The notes under the pieces: generated by a model
What the model saw: only the letters and a program-made list of their open reading frames with translations
What the model was told of the DNA's origin: nothing
The model's database searches: none
Program-made: the position numbers and the translations under genes
Shown: positions 27,968 through 40,099 of the stretch, piece after piece
How positions within the stretch are numbered: position 1 is the stretch's first letter
Layout of the letters: each line of letters opens with the position of its first letter
Assembly: GCA_034509735.1 (NCBI GenBank)
Contig: JACGWO010000011.1
Location: forward strand, 27,264,979-27,328,978
From: Sesamum alatum
Lineage: Eukaryota; Streptophyta; Magnoliopsida; Lamiales; Pedaliaceae
Reading direction: 5' to 3'
Length of the DNA: 64,000 nt

Positions 27968-29052
27968 TAAGAACGCAAACCAAAACCCCTCATTTTGTGC
28001 TTTATCATACTTTGATTGGACCATAGATGCGTCTGTAAAGTCCTCCCTTGTCATCAATAGTGTTGAATTTTGGTTGTATGATTGATTGTCATAGTATTCC
28101 AAGAAAGGATACATTAGATCATCATTTGTAGCTGTAACTGTATTCTCTGTCATTTGCATATCTGTATCATTTTGTCCGCCTTACCCTTATTGAGACAAAT
28201 ACAATAGATAGTTTTCTCTTTCTTTCTTTCCTTTGAGACAGATGGTTTCTTTCCTTCTTTGATTATGATGATCTTTTTGACTTAAAAGTAAATGGTGGTT
28301 CACGAGAACAGTCGAGGAACTTCAATTATTGTACCAATGAGAGTCCCGTGCGGTGCGAGTGTGGAAGTTGATGGATGTGTATCATTTTATTTTGAACTTG
28401 TACAATTTTTGAACTATTTATACAATTTAATAATAAATAGTAAACAGAACCCACCCACCCATCCAAAGAAAATAATAAATAAAAAAGAAAAAAAAAACAA
28501 GAATATTATATAATGAAGAAAATTGCAATTTTGGTTCAAAATATAAAAAAAATTGTAATATTAGTCTCATATTTTATGAAAACGTAGCAAAATTAATTTT
28601 ATTGTAAAAAATTTACAACGTTTGGGACCAACTTTGGAATATTTAGGACTAACTTTATAATGTTTTTTTAAAGTGTGAGACTAATATTACAATAGTGGGA
28701 TTAACTTTGCAATATTTTTCTAACATGTGGACTACTATTGATTATTTTGAAAAGTATGTAATTAATATCGTAAATTATCCAACAATTTGGGATTAAAATT
28801 GAAATTTTCTCTATATAGTCAGAACATTACACGTGGCGTTCATTCATGGACTTGTTGACTTTCCCATAACGTACATTCAAAATTCCTATGAGTCCTACAA
28901 TAACTACACAATCACAATAACTTTCACTCACTCATACTTGATTTTCTCTCCCGATATAATATATTTATACAAATTTTGCGACCACTATCTGTGGGTTTTT
29001 GACTCCCCTTTTCCCCCAAGAATTTATACGTACGCTCTTTCTTCAACCCGTC
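27968..29052. other. RABH1b 3' region and spacer
   Basis: About 250 bases after the RABH1b stop are probably 3' untranslated. A likely foldback element spans about 28516-28812: gaaaattgcaattttggttc at the left pairs with gggattaaaattgaaattttc at the right, and several internal 'rgactaa-tttt-aat' units repeat. I found no clear target duplication for it. The last 200 bases, with tttatacaaattttg, may hold the promoter of the purine permease. Confidence 0.5.
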
Positions 29053-29059
29053 ATGCCAG
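29053..29059 (+). other. Possible small first coding exon of the purine permease
   Basis: ATGCCAG is followed by a good donor, GTATTT. Spliced to the acceptor ending CATGACAG at 30338 it keeps the frame (M-P-D-N-Q...). The intron would be 1279 bases. This is an inference from splice signals only; the unspliced start at 30332 works equally well. Confidence 0.4.
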
Positions 29060-30331
29060 GTATTTCTCCTATTTAAATACGTATATTTACTTGTATATAT
29101 ACACCTGTGTACGTATAAGGAACGTAGAAAGGTGCTTGTGCTTTTATGGTGCTTACATGGGCTGTTCTTAGATGATTCTTGAAGTGGGTAGCTTGATTTT
29201 CAGGCTGTCTTTGTGCTCCCTGTTTATGTTGTGGTGGGTTCACAAATTATACATTGATTTCTTGTAGTTAGGACAGTGTAATTCTTTTCCGGCTGGAGGT
29301 CGTGAGCAATTCTAGAGTTTGAAATTCTTGTGAGTTTGTTTGATTTAGGTTAAGGGTTTGGGATTGGGACTATGAAAGCATTTGGTTTTTGGTCAGAAAA
29401 AATTCGACTTTGTTTCAACTACAGCAATTGTAAGAAAGCCATTTTGTTCATGGGAGAACGAGTCAGTGTCCTAAGTTTTGATCCACCAGTGTAGAAAGCT
29501 GCTGTAGTATTCATCAAGAACATGATAAAACTAACATTTTACAATTGTAGTTGTTGAAACTTGATTAGTTTCGATACACGAATGGCATTGATTTTTTGGA
29601 AGATCAGTGGTAATGGTAATGGGGACAATGAGTTCTTGGCGAAGATCGATATTTCGCATTGGCTTTATGTATCACTTGTTTGATCATCACTTCATCAGCC
29701 TCTGAGAGTTTTGACAATGGTTTCAACCAAGAATTTGAAGCTATTATTGGTTGTAGGCCTATAACGTAAGCTACTTTTTATTTTCTATGTTCGTCTGAAG
29801 CAGGACGGAACCTTTTCCCCGCAAGCTTGAGAAATCGAGGGCTGCTTGTTTGTGTTTTTGTTTTCAGTTTTCAGAAAAATATGTGCTTTCAATTTTGTAT
29901 AATTTTTTCTGTGAAACGAGAATACGTTTGGATTAGTTGATGAGATTGCATTTGATATTGAACAGTGGTGTCAAATCAATAATTTCCAAAAAGAAACGTA
30001 TAAACAAACAGTTCTGTCATGGTGAAGCTTCGGTATGTGTTATTCTGTGAAGGCAGTGAAGATATGTCATGTTATGAAGTTTTTCAGTTGCTTCATCTTT
30101 GTTGAGTACTCTCTGTTATTCCTCTGGCTACGGTACTGATAAACGATCCATCAAAGGATACGTTGCTAGTTCGTTTTAGTTTTCTTGATGGGGTTTACGT
30201 GCTAATTTTCTGATTCACTAATACGTTGTGTATTCACGCACGATTATATCCGCACTCGCATTGGTTTTCTGACTTCATTTGCTTGTGTGTTCTAAATTAC
30301 GAATATCTAATGCGTTCACCATTGTGTCTAC

Positions 30332-31435
30332 ATGACAGATAATCAAGGTCCTATTCCAGCAAGAGACGGGCCTTCGACTCATCTCCGTACACTTTGGAAG
30401 CTCAAGCGCTTGCACTGGTGGCTATTGGTGCTTCTAAACATATTTTTCCTTCTCGTCGGTCAAGCTGCCGCTGTCCTGTTGGGAAGGTTTTATTACGACA
30501 AAGGTGGAAACAGTACATGGATGGCCACTCTAGTCCAAACGGCTGCGTTCCCAATCCTTCTTGTTCCGTATTTGTTTCTTCATTCCTCAAACGACTCTCC
30601 AGGTTTATCAGCCCCCTCTTCTGTTCTTGTTCTGTGCTCAATCTATTTCGTCGTTGGAGTCCTAATCGCCGGTGATAACATGCTGTATTCTATCGGACTA
30701 CTATACCTATCTGCGTCTACTTATTCTCTAATCTGTGCCACACAATTAGCATTCAACGCAGTTTTCTCGTACTTCATCAATCGCCAAAAGTTCACCGCTC
30801 TAATCCTCAACGCAGTTGTGATTCTTTCATTTTCTGCGTCTCTGCTTGCTGTGAACGAGGACGCGGATAAACCTTCGGGGGTCTCCAACAGGAAGTACGT
30901 GACCGGAATTCTCACCGCCCTTGCAGCTTCTGCTCTGTACTCTCTTTTGCTGTCCCTCATGCAGCTAACGTTCGAGAAAGTTCTGAAGAAGGAAACGTTT
31001 TCCGTTGTTCTTGAAATGCAAATATACACGGCTTTTGTGGCTACTTGTGTGACCGTTGTGGGCCTTTTCGCAAGCGGAGAATGGAGGACCATAGGGGGCG
31101 AAATGGACAGTTTTACTACCGGAAAAGCTTCTTACATAATGACTCTCTTCTGGACAGCCGTGGCATGGCAAGTCTGTTCTGTTGGTGTCGTAGGTTTGGT
31201 GTTTGTGGTGTCGTCTCTTTTCTCCAATGTCATCAGTACCCTCTCGTTGGCCGTTACTCCCATCGCTTCTCTGATCGTCTTCCACGACAACATGAATGGT
31301 GTTAAGGTAATCGCAATGCTGATAGCTTTCTGGGGCTTTGCTTCTTACACATATCAGAATTATCTCGACGATCTTAAAGTAAGGAAGAATCAAACTGCGG
31401 CTAACGACGATGCTGCTAATGATCCTCGTTGCTGA
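30332..31435 (+). CDS. PUP11: Purine permease, PUP11-like
   Basis: This encodes a plant purine permease of the drug/metabolite transporter superfamily, a proton-coupled carrier for purines and related compounds such as adenine or cytokinin bases. The 367-residue frame has about ten hydrophobic spans, beginning at WWLLVLLNIFFLLVGQAAAV (residues 29-48). Family landmarks are LLGRFYYDKGGNSTWMATLV, IAGDNMLYSIGLLYLSASTY, QLAFNAVFSYFIN, SALYSLLLSLMQLTFEKVL, the loop FASGEWRTIGGEM and WQVCSVGVVGLVF. The tail is hydrophilic. PUP11 is the closest Arabidopsis member I recall. The first ATG sits on a possible splice acceptor (catgacag|ATAAT). An upstream ATGCCAG|GTATTT at 29053-29059 would splice into the same frame and give MPDNQGP instead of MTDNQGP. 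The rest of the protein is the same either way. Confidence 0.93.
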   Translation: MTDNQGPIPARDGPSTHLRTLWKLKRLHWWLLVLLNIFFLLVGQAAAVLLGRFYYDKGGNSTWMATLVQTAAFPILLVPYLFLHSSNDSPGLSAPSSVLVLCSIYFVVGVLIAGDNMLYSIGLLYLSASTYSLICATQLAFNAVFSYFINRQKFTALILNAVVILSFSASLLAVNEDADKPSGVSNRKYVTGILTALAASALYSLLLSLMQLTFEKVLKKETFSVVLEMQIYTAFVATCVTVVGLFASGEWRTIGGEMDSFTTGKASYIMTLFWTAVAWQVCSVGVVGLVFVVSSLFSNVISTLSLAVTPIASLIVFHDNMNGVKVIAMLIAFWGFASYTYQNYLDDLKVRKNQTAANDDAANDPRC

Positions 31436-33527
31436 TGGTTCTTGATTTTGTGGGTTCTGATGCAAACAAAATTGTTCATGAACTCAAATTTTTGGAGCTC
31501 TAAATTGTATCAGTCTTTGTAAGAACGGCAGCCAAAGCTGAATCCTATATTAGACTGTCAATTTTTTGCAGTAGTTTTAGAGGTAATAAAGTGTAGAAAT
31601 TTTATGAAATTTTATACTGGTAAATTTGAGTTTAGCGTCGGCTTTTTCAGTTTACTCTTGTCTCTTTCTCTCTCTATTAGTTCAGCCTCGTATCTCTCTC
31701 CTTGTACACTGGACTATTATCGCAGGAGATCACGTCCAGAACTCTATCTGATGGAGTTATATGTAAGACGTAACGAATCTTAAATGGGGTATTTGTAATT
31801 TTTAATTTAATAAAAATATATTTGTAATTATGATAAATATTTGAGGAACGTACATGTATCATACCTGATATGAATACACATAACTTGAAATTTGATGTAT
31901 CATACCTGATATGAATACACATAACTTGAAATTTGATTTATTTCTTGTTTCGATTATTACTCTGAGGTTCGTGGACAATAGTTTTTCCAAATTTTATGAA
32001 ATAGGAAGTATGATGTGCGATGCACGTGTATGAATAAATATATTTTTAGAGGTAAATATATCATTTATAATTAACTATAAAAATATTGAGTTCATAATAT
32101 TACTTATGTTTCTGTCGTGGAAACATTAGTGTATACAATTATATTTTCAAATAAATTGATAATAATTGTTTTTATTGATGAAAGAAACTATTTGATTCTA
32201 TTATTTGTAATCCACTTTCTAAATTTATTGGTACTATTAAATAAAAAAACATTCCCTACAATTGAAATTTTGCATTTCGTATTCACTGATGATTATATTT
32301 CATTATCGTATTCATACTAAATATTTTATTTAATACCCACAATGAGGAACAAACAAGGATTCATACTAAATATTATATATATATATATATTATTTATATA
32401 TATATAGTTAGTATAGTTATATATAAAGATTTTGGAGCTCAAAAGGAGTTTCACTGAATTATTTGGGGTAATTAACATGGATTAATTATGCTGGTTTGAC
32501 ATTCTTTTTCACCAAATTATCGCCAAAAAATACTCCAAATCCACCAAATAATTTACCTCTTGACTTATTGTTTAGGAATATTTATTTCTCTTCTTAAATT
32601 TGTTACATTTGACCTAGGTACAATTTGGCTTTGTTTTTCCTTCTCTTTTCTAGGTTTTTTTTGGGAATAATTTTCTCATTTTTGAAAAAATTATTGTGAT
32701 AATATGAGATGATAATTATCCTATTATTCTCTTGAAATCACATTTTTGTTCTTTTATTTCTTCATGAAATTACTAAAAGCACCTTTCAAGTAAAGCTCCT
32801 TAAGTAAGGGGATCGAATTTCATGATAAGTTTTTAAAACTAATTACTTACAATATATAATAAAACATTATGAGGTAATAAGACTCATACCAATACTAGGA
32901 ATAATGGTGTTATGCATCCCACCTCAGTTATAAATGAGGAGTTTGGTCTGCTTATAAACTCCAAGCCTTGCTTTTTATCAAAATGTCTTTTCAATAGTAA
33001 AATTATGAGACTCATATGAAGTCAAAATAGACAATACCGATATTAATCGCATAACAATATTGCATCATTTGATTTCGCTCTTGAGATGAGACCGTGCGTC
33101 CATCCCAAACTCCTCATCTGGGACTGATGATGTAGGCACGCATTCGACATCCTTTACAAAGAGCTCAAGTAATTTATAAGCCTAAAACCTTTTCTTCGAA
33201 GCCATACAACTTTTCAAGCTAATCATAAAATTATTTGCTTAACACAATGGAACAGTAATAGATCGTATTAGATACAAGCTAATCATAAAGTTATTTGTTT
33301 AACGCAATAGAACAATTATAGATCGTATCAGACACCACAAAAAATATGATAAACACATGCACACTTATGATGTAGGCACGGTGGAGAGGGCGACGGGTTT
33401 GGAAGGCGGACTGAGACTGATGAAGAGTTGAGAGAGGAGAGTGGTTTGCATCCTTGAGGATTGGGGAAAGATTGGGTTTGGATAAAAACGGATTATTACC
33501 TGATCCAGACCCCCTTATTTAAATTTA
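31436..33527. other. Intergenic region after the purine permease
   Basis: The first 150 bases are likely 3' untranslated sequence. Two short direct repeats are obvious: period 41 at 31855-31936 (catacctgatatgaatacac) and period 60 at 33215-33334 (caagctaatcataaa ... agatcgtat). A segment at 31997-32030 (gcgatgcacgtg) resembles a Helitron hairpin scrap. TA microsatellites lie at 32374-32406. No gene was found. Confidence 0.5.
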
Positions 33528-34026
33528 GAGTTAATTACATTTAGACCCCCTCCGAAAATGCATAATTACACTTTCTTTCAAAGAAGTTTTGAAATTACAT
33601 TTACACCCCCTCTAAAAATTCTTTGTTTACACCTGACCTCCATTCGTTAAAGTTTGGGCAGAAAATGTTCATTTCAACAAAAATAATTACATAAATTTTC
33701 AATTTTACCTCTCATTTAACATTCTCGTGCAATAATTTTGTATTTATAAGGAAAAAATATAATAATATTGGCCTCACACCATACATATACGTTACACTTA
33801 TCCTTTTATAAGTACAAAAATATAAATGAGAATGTTAAATGATGGGAAAAATTAAAAATTTGTGTAATTATTTTTGTTGACGTGAACATTTTTCGTCCAA
33901 ACTCTAATGGATGGGGGTCAGGTGTAAACAGAGAATTTTCGGAAGGGGTGTAAGTATAATTTCAAAACTTTTTTGGGGGAAAGTGTAATTATACATTCTC
34001 AGAGGGGGTATAAGTGTAATTAACCC
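33528..34026. repeat. Foldback MITE, family D (about 500 bp), exact 9-bp target duplication
   Basis: The inverted repeats cover most of the element. At the left are gagttaattacatttagacc, cccctctaaaa and tgtttacacctgacctcc; at the right their complements gggggtcaggtgtaaaca, ggaaggggtgtaagtat and gtataagtgtaattaaccc. The 9-mer ttaaattta flanks both sides exactly (33519-33527 and 34027-34035). A second copy is at 49297-49798. Confidence 0.9.
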
Positions 34027-34218
34027 TTAAATTTAATAGGTATGAGTTTGATTTAAAAGTATAAGTTTGAGTTTGAGTTTCAACCCATTGTAATGGATCT
34101 AGACGTGGGCAATATTATTAGCCCATTGACAGGCATACTTTGGGTAAGTATAAGTCATCCAAATACGTGTAATGAAATTTCTATTATTGATATTTTATTT
34201 TAAGAAAATTTCCTTTTT

Positions 34219-34619
34219 GGGTGAATTACAATTATTTCCTCTAAAGTTTGGTATAATTATGCATATCCCCTCATTGTTTTCAAAATTACGAATACCCTCC
34301 TGAGGTTTGTAATTTTTAACCAAGGGCCTGAAATGGTCTATTTTGCCATTGACTTTTTTTAAAAAAAAAATTATGAAAAAATCAGCCGAGGCAAATTACA
34401 TTATTGCTCATCTGTGTAAAAAACGTAAAAAACCTTCCCCTTGCATTTTTGTCCAGAAAAATTTAGAAAATTTTTAAAAATGATTCAATTTGCATAAGGG
34501 CATTTTGGTTAGTTCACCTAGAAAAAATGGATAAAAATGAGTTATTTATTAGACATTACAAATTTCAGGGAGATATTTATAATTTTTGAAACAACAAAAA
34601 AAATATACATAATTCACCC
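34219..34619. repeat. Foldback MITE, family A
   Basis: The ends are gggtgaattacaattatttc and tatacataattcaccc. The core has the family markers catttttgtccag, gcataagggcattttgg and tattagacattaca. Flanks ttccttttt and ttcgttctt agree at 7 of 9 bases, so it is an older insertion. Confidence 0.85.
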
Positions 34620-35770
34620 TTCGTTCTTACTCCATCCCATTGCATGCCTGAAAAATTAGAAAGAGTTGGTGCAGTATCTAAGTGGGGATAGTTTATTAGT
34701 TCTTTTCCTTTTTCATTCATAATCAAAGCTAGCACTAATTCTGGAATCAGTTCAAAGCTGCACTACAACATTTTTATTCTTCTTTTAATTTTTTGTCTTT
34801 TAGCTTTTTTTTCCCCTTAAATTTACGCAACGATGGACTCCAAAAGGTTTGACATAATTATAAATACGTTTATTTATTTTAAAGATTACATATACCCTTT
34901 CAAATGGATAATAATTATGTATCATTTAGATGATAGATGAAAATTACTATTTTACCCTTGTTGTTTTAAAAGAAAAAGTATATATTAAAAAAATATAAAA
35001 AAATCTGAGGGTGATAAAAGTAAATAATTCATAGAACAAATTAGTTTATAAAAATATTTTAGAAAGTTTTAAAAATATATATAAATGTATAATTTATAAT
35101 TCAAAAGGGTATGTTAGTCAGTTCACTATAAAAATTAGATGGAAACTTAACAGAAATAACGAAATAGGCTCTTTGTTTAACGGACGTTACAAACACGGAG
35201 GTATTTATAAATTTTTAAATGATAAAAATATATTTATAATTATTCCAAATTTCAGAAAAGTTGATTTAACGTTAAAGACCAAAAACACTATGTAATGGTG
35301 AAAGTCCATGACTTAAGTTTTTTTTTCTTAAAAATTATCCATGACTTAAGCTAACTAACTAATCATGAAGTCTTTTTCTCAACACTAATGTTTGAAATTT
35401 GATCTTTAAGTCTTTTGGACTGAGAAAATGTCTTAGGGTTTTGGACAACAAGCAACTAAATTATATTATTCCTTTTCATAAGGAAAATATGAAAGCAAAA
35501 AAATCATTTTAATTTTTTTTATTTAATGAAACGATCAAAAACATTTATCAAATTACTATTACCAAATTTCGTCTGTCAAGCATCGACATATCAAAATATC
35601 TATAACTAGTCAATAACTGTTATTACAGTAAATCAACAACTACTATTAAAATAGATCACCATTCACACATTAGTGGGATTTAAGCCTCAATAATTATACA
35701 ACCATGAATAATCTATTATAATTTCAAAAATATAATTCAGTATAACTTCAAGTAACGATAAATAATCATT
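34620..35770. other. Intergenic, AT-rich repeat remnants
   Basis: The part 34800-35290 (caaaaggtttgacataattata ... aatttcagaaaagttgattt) keeps the layout of family A but is too diverged to bound. The remainder is AT-rich sequence without a recognised feature. Confidence 0.4.
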
Positions 35771-35965
35771 AATGTTGTTTTAGCCTAGTGATTAAGACTG
35801 AGTTTTCATAAAAAAGTTTAAGGTCATGGGTTTTAGTCTCACCAAATGTGAGAGTATTTATCTCATTTTATGTGATTTTATTGCAGTCTATTTCGTCATT
35901 TCTTGTTATATTGATGCATTGACCGAGTTCAACTTATTGATATTAATGTAATAATATAATTACAG
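35771..35965 (+). repeat. SINE copy 1 of a pair
   Basis: The head is tRNA-like: box A tagcctagtgattaagactg and box B-like ggtcatgggttttagtctc. A body follows with gtgagagtatttatctcatt, tatattgatgcattgacc and ttcaacttattgatatt. It aligns along its full length with 36036-36240 in the same orientation. Confidence 0.75.
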
Positions 35966-36035
35966 CTTCTATAAAGAATAATAAATGAGAAACAAATTCA
36001 CATAATTCAAACGAATAATTCTCACATGTCGGCAA

Positions 36036-36240
36036 TGATGTCTTACCCTAGTTGTTAAGGCTGATGTCTCATGAATAAATTTCAGATCATGGGTTTGAGT
36101 CGTCCCACCAGACACGTGAGTATTTGTCTCATTTTATGTGAGTTTATTATAATTTAATCCATTATTTTAAGTTATATTGATGTATTGATTGGACCGACAT
36201 ATTGTTCAACTTATTGAGATATTAACGTAATTATATAACC
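36036..36240 (+). repeat. SINE copy 2 of a pair
   Basis: The head is accctagttgttaaggctg ... gatcatgggtttgagtcg, and the body (acgtgagtatttgtctcatt, tatattgatgtattgattgg, ttcaacttattgagatatt) matches copy 1, 70 bases away. Shared length is about 200 bp, the usual size of tRNA-derived SINEs. An A-rich stretch follows at 36240-36258. Confidence 0.75.
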
Positions 36241-36258
36241 AAAAAAAATAAAAAAAAA

Positions 36259-38426
36259 TACTCACACGTCTTATGGACGAGCATTTGTATCTCATATCGG
36301 TAGAATCATGAAACCTGAACCTCAACCGCCACCATTCGATCAAGACATGTTTCACAAAGTGGATTTAGACATAGAGATAATTAGTTACATATAATCATTA
36401 ATTAGAAGCTTGTCCAAATTAAACAAGACCAACTCTTTTAATTCGGTGGCTGATTAGCTGTAATTGCGTGTTTTAAACATTGTAATCGATAGTGGACATA
36501 AGACAAACGACCAACTAATTATAGATTAAATTTTAACGTAACTTAAAAGGAATAGTTAATTATTAAAAAAAATTAATTAAATCAAGAACGTGGAGGATCA
36601 TTGTTTCTTCTACACAAATAATTAAAAAATGGAATGGACCACAAAATTAAAATACTTTTGGCAAGAGATAATGGATATATAGCATGTGTGTCGCACTAGC
36701 ACGTTAATAAATATAATATTATTGTGTGTCCGAATTTAAAATATTTAGCTCAAGATCTAATTTATTTCAAAAATATTTATATAAATTCTTGATTCCATTA
36801 TGTATCCCCACATCAAATATAATGAACAAGAATAAATTAGTAGGTTTTGGACTATATACCAAATGCCTTTGGAATGCTTCAAAATTAAGCCAACATTAAT
36901 AAAAAATAAATAATTTAAATGGGCCATATATTTTATTTTATTTTATTTATAAAGTTTTGTATGTACCATGACATATAATGGTGGCGCGAAGCTGTGCTTA
37001 ACTTATATTTTCCAGGATTTTTTCTTTTGTACATAATTTTTTTAAATGTAGGAAAAAATGATATTTCTTCTCAAATTTAATATACACACGTTATGTATAT
37101 AAAATATTTTCTTTAAGGTATAGATGACAATTTTATATATACATGTAGCATATATATAACTAAATGAAGATTCTAACAAATATATTAATAATAATTATAT
37201 TTGATAATATGGAAAATAGAGGATATGAACTGTATTCAATTATAACACAATTTAATATTATTGAGTATTAATGGTTAAAATCACACTATTTATAATAAAA
37301 GATTTAGATTCATGTATTTAATATTTTGGAAAATGCATGTGAATATATTTATGGTGTTTATTGAGTATTAATGGCATCGATCTTGGTGACATTTCAATTA
37401 TCATAATAAAAACTCTTGTACTATTATCCAATTAAATGAATTTGATGCCTAATTTTGTTATTTAGAAAAATGTTGTGGGGCCTAAAATATATATATATAT
37501 ATATATATTATAATTTTAGATATATAGTTTAGTTAAAAATCAAACTATATATATGTTTGGAATTAATTCTACATATATATGAATTATTTTTTGCAAACTA
37601 AAGCTTTTATAGTTGGAAAGTAGGAGAAAAATAATAATAAATGCAGCATGGATGTACTTTACTATATTTAATATTCTTTTGATTAAAAAAAATATATAGA
37701 TGAATATTTAGGTAGAGATTTAAATGTGATGTTGGTGAGATAATCAATATTGCAGGCAGCTTGAAATTAATTAATTGTAACTATAAGCTAGCTTTTCATT
37801 AATATCTTGGTTTCGAAAATAATAAAAGGAAATAATAGGTTATTAATGCTAAATAATGTGCGTGGTACATTGAAAGTTGTGTTCATAAAAAAAATATTAT
37901 TTTTTAAAAGCAGTTAATTCTAGTTTATATATTCCTATTTATTTTGAAACTTTTATCAGTAGTGAAATTAATTCTAATTACATTATTTCCAAATTGGACA
38001 TATTGAGATAAATTTAGGAGACACAACAAAAAGAATTGATTTTTTTTCTACATTATAGATGACTATAGTTTATAATCATAAAAAATCAATATTATTTATC
38101 AAGATCAAATAAATCAATGCATAAACATTTTGATATGATTTTAGAATTTTAGTTATGGCCAAAACATTTACTATGTTTTGAGTTAAGGCTCATGTTTTGG
38201 CGCATTTATAAAAATAACAGCTAATAACCATCATACAATTATAATTAATTATTATTTATTACAATTTTTTATATTTAATTATATTAATAATTATGATAAA
38301 AAAAAAGAGGGGGGGGGGGGGGGGGGGGGTGGATAGAGAGAGAAAGAGTAAAAATAGGGAGTAGAAAAATTACCTAATAGACCAAAGACACCAGATTTGA
38401 CTTGACCCTCTTCATTTATATAATAA
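36259..38426. other. Intergenic, very AT-rich
   Basis: No gene is seen. TA microsatellites occur at 37488-37507 and nearby, and ttgagtattaatgg occurs twice (37262, 37358). A pure run of 21 G lies at 38309-38329. The rest has no structure I can interpret. Confidence 0.4.
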
Positions 38427-38688
38427 CTAGTAATTTGTGGTACACTTATAATATTATTTAAATAAAATATTTATAAAAAATTATTTAATAAAATATATAT
38501 ATAGAATAATAAATTAATATTAAATTTAGAAAATAGTGACAAAAAAAGTATATATGAAAAAAATAACTATAAAAGAATAATGAGGAGTGAGAAGTTAGAT
38601 AATAAATAAATTAATAAAATATTTAAAAAAACAAACAAAAAATTGAGAGATACCAAATTAATGATCTCCCTTAATAATAAGGTATAGA
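38427..38688 (-). mobile_element. Short Helitron-like element, reverse orientation
   Basis: Read on the minus strand it starts A|TCTATACCTTATTATTAA (from 38688) and ends GTGTACCACAAATTACTAG|T (38427). The CTAG terminus before a host T and the TCTATAC start after a host A fit a non-autonomous Helitron of only about 260 bases. It has no coding capacity. Confidence 0.5.
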
Positions 38689-39178
38689 TAATTAGTTGTC
38701 AGCAGCCTAATGTTTGCGAGTGAATATAATAGATAAATTTTTACGTTTTAATATATAACATAAATAAGAATTAATATATAAACAAAAACATCACATTTTA
38801 AAATGAAAAAATAAGAAGAAAGAAACAAAAAATGAATTATTATATATATTAAAATGGCGGTTTGGTGTTTCATTATTATACATATTAAAATGAATTAAAA
38901 ACAAGGATTAACACCTGAATCTATTCATATTAGTTGAGAGGAATTAATCAACATCTCATTACATCATCTTAATTAGTGGATTAAGTACAATTAGTGATAA
39001 AAAATAATCCACAATTCTTTTGACAATTAATTAAGAAAAAAAAACTCGAAATTAAATCCTTATGCATTGACTTTGGATTATTCATATTCAAAGGAACGAA
39101 GTGACACACACGTACATATAAGATAAGATGGATCCACTTGTTTTCTTTTGTTTTTGTTGGCTAGTTAAAAAAAAATTA

Positions 39179-39786
39179 GGGTAAATTACATCAACACCCT
39201 TTAATATTGATTTTAATTGCAAAAATACAATCGGGTTAAATGCAATTTGCCTCCTGTATTAAACCCAAAAGAGCAATTACCCACCTGGTGAAAAAATAAC
39301 GAGCAATTTTTTCCCCTGTGTTATTCAAAATGCAGCAAACAATCCCGTCACAGGGGGTTTTTTCTTGCATATTTTGCATATCACAAGGAGGTAATTGCAT
39401 TTTTCCCAAATACAATCTGTTCTTTGTTAAATTTTTTTGAGTGGAAACAATGAATTGCAATTTATTTTGAATAAATCGATTATGATCATACATATCGAAT
39501 ATGTTTTATCTAATGACTTACCAACAACTATAACAATCTATGTTAATCACCTATCATAAAGTAGAATTACACCTACTATTAAGTAGAACAACATCACACG
39601 CCTTGGCGGGGTTCGAACCTATGACTTTTAGAGTCATGAGGTGTTTGTGTAAAATTTTATTACTGAATAATGGGTGTACTTGTAATTACAATTACAATCT
39701 CAAAATGTATACTTATAACTTTGTATATGGCAAAAAATATTTGTATAATTTAATGTGACCTTAAAAAATGTCAATATAATTTATTC
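39179..39786. repeat. Foldback MITE, short family, interrupted by another MITE
   Basis: The left end gggtaaattacatcaacacc and right end aaaatgtcaatataatttattc match the family at 44045 and 58738. The middle is interrupted by the element at 39233-39407. The target duplication is not clear. A GC-richer piece at 39600-39640 with ggttcgaacc resembles a reversed tRNA T-arm. Confidence 0.55.
39233..39407. repeat. Small foldback MITE nested in another MITE, exact target duplication
   Basis: The ends gggttaaatgcaatttgcct and ggaggtaattgcatttttccc are inverted repeats; the inner parts cccctgtgttattca and tcccgtcacaggggg fit a hairpin. The flanks aatacaatc (39224-39232 and 39409-39417) are identical, and the match can be read as 10 bases. 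It is the shortest of the group, at 175 bp. A degenerate relative starts at about 42569. Confidence 0.8.
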
Positions 39787-40099
39787 AATGTTTTATTACT
39801 TGAAATAGGGCAAAATCCCTTGCTTATTCAATTAACTTTGTAAAAATTAGTACACTTTTCATCTCAATTTTTGAGATTTTTATTTTACTCACTTTGAATT
39901 TTAGAGGAGAAATGAAAATTTATTATTTTTAGTTTGTATGATTGTTTTTAAAAGTAATGATCGAAATTCAATGTGCTATATTGCAACACTTTAATAAAAG
40001 AATAGTATTGGAAAATTTTCTTCTCTTGTAAGAAAACTAAAAATCATTTAGTGCAGGATCAAGTGTCTAATAAATAAAAGTATCGAAACACTTTTTTTT

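Noticed and set aside
28833..29171. 112-codon frame upstream of the purine permease
   Set aside because: There is no recognisable domain; it overlaps the probable promoter and leader of the permease.
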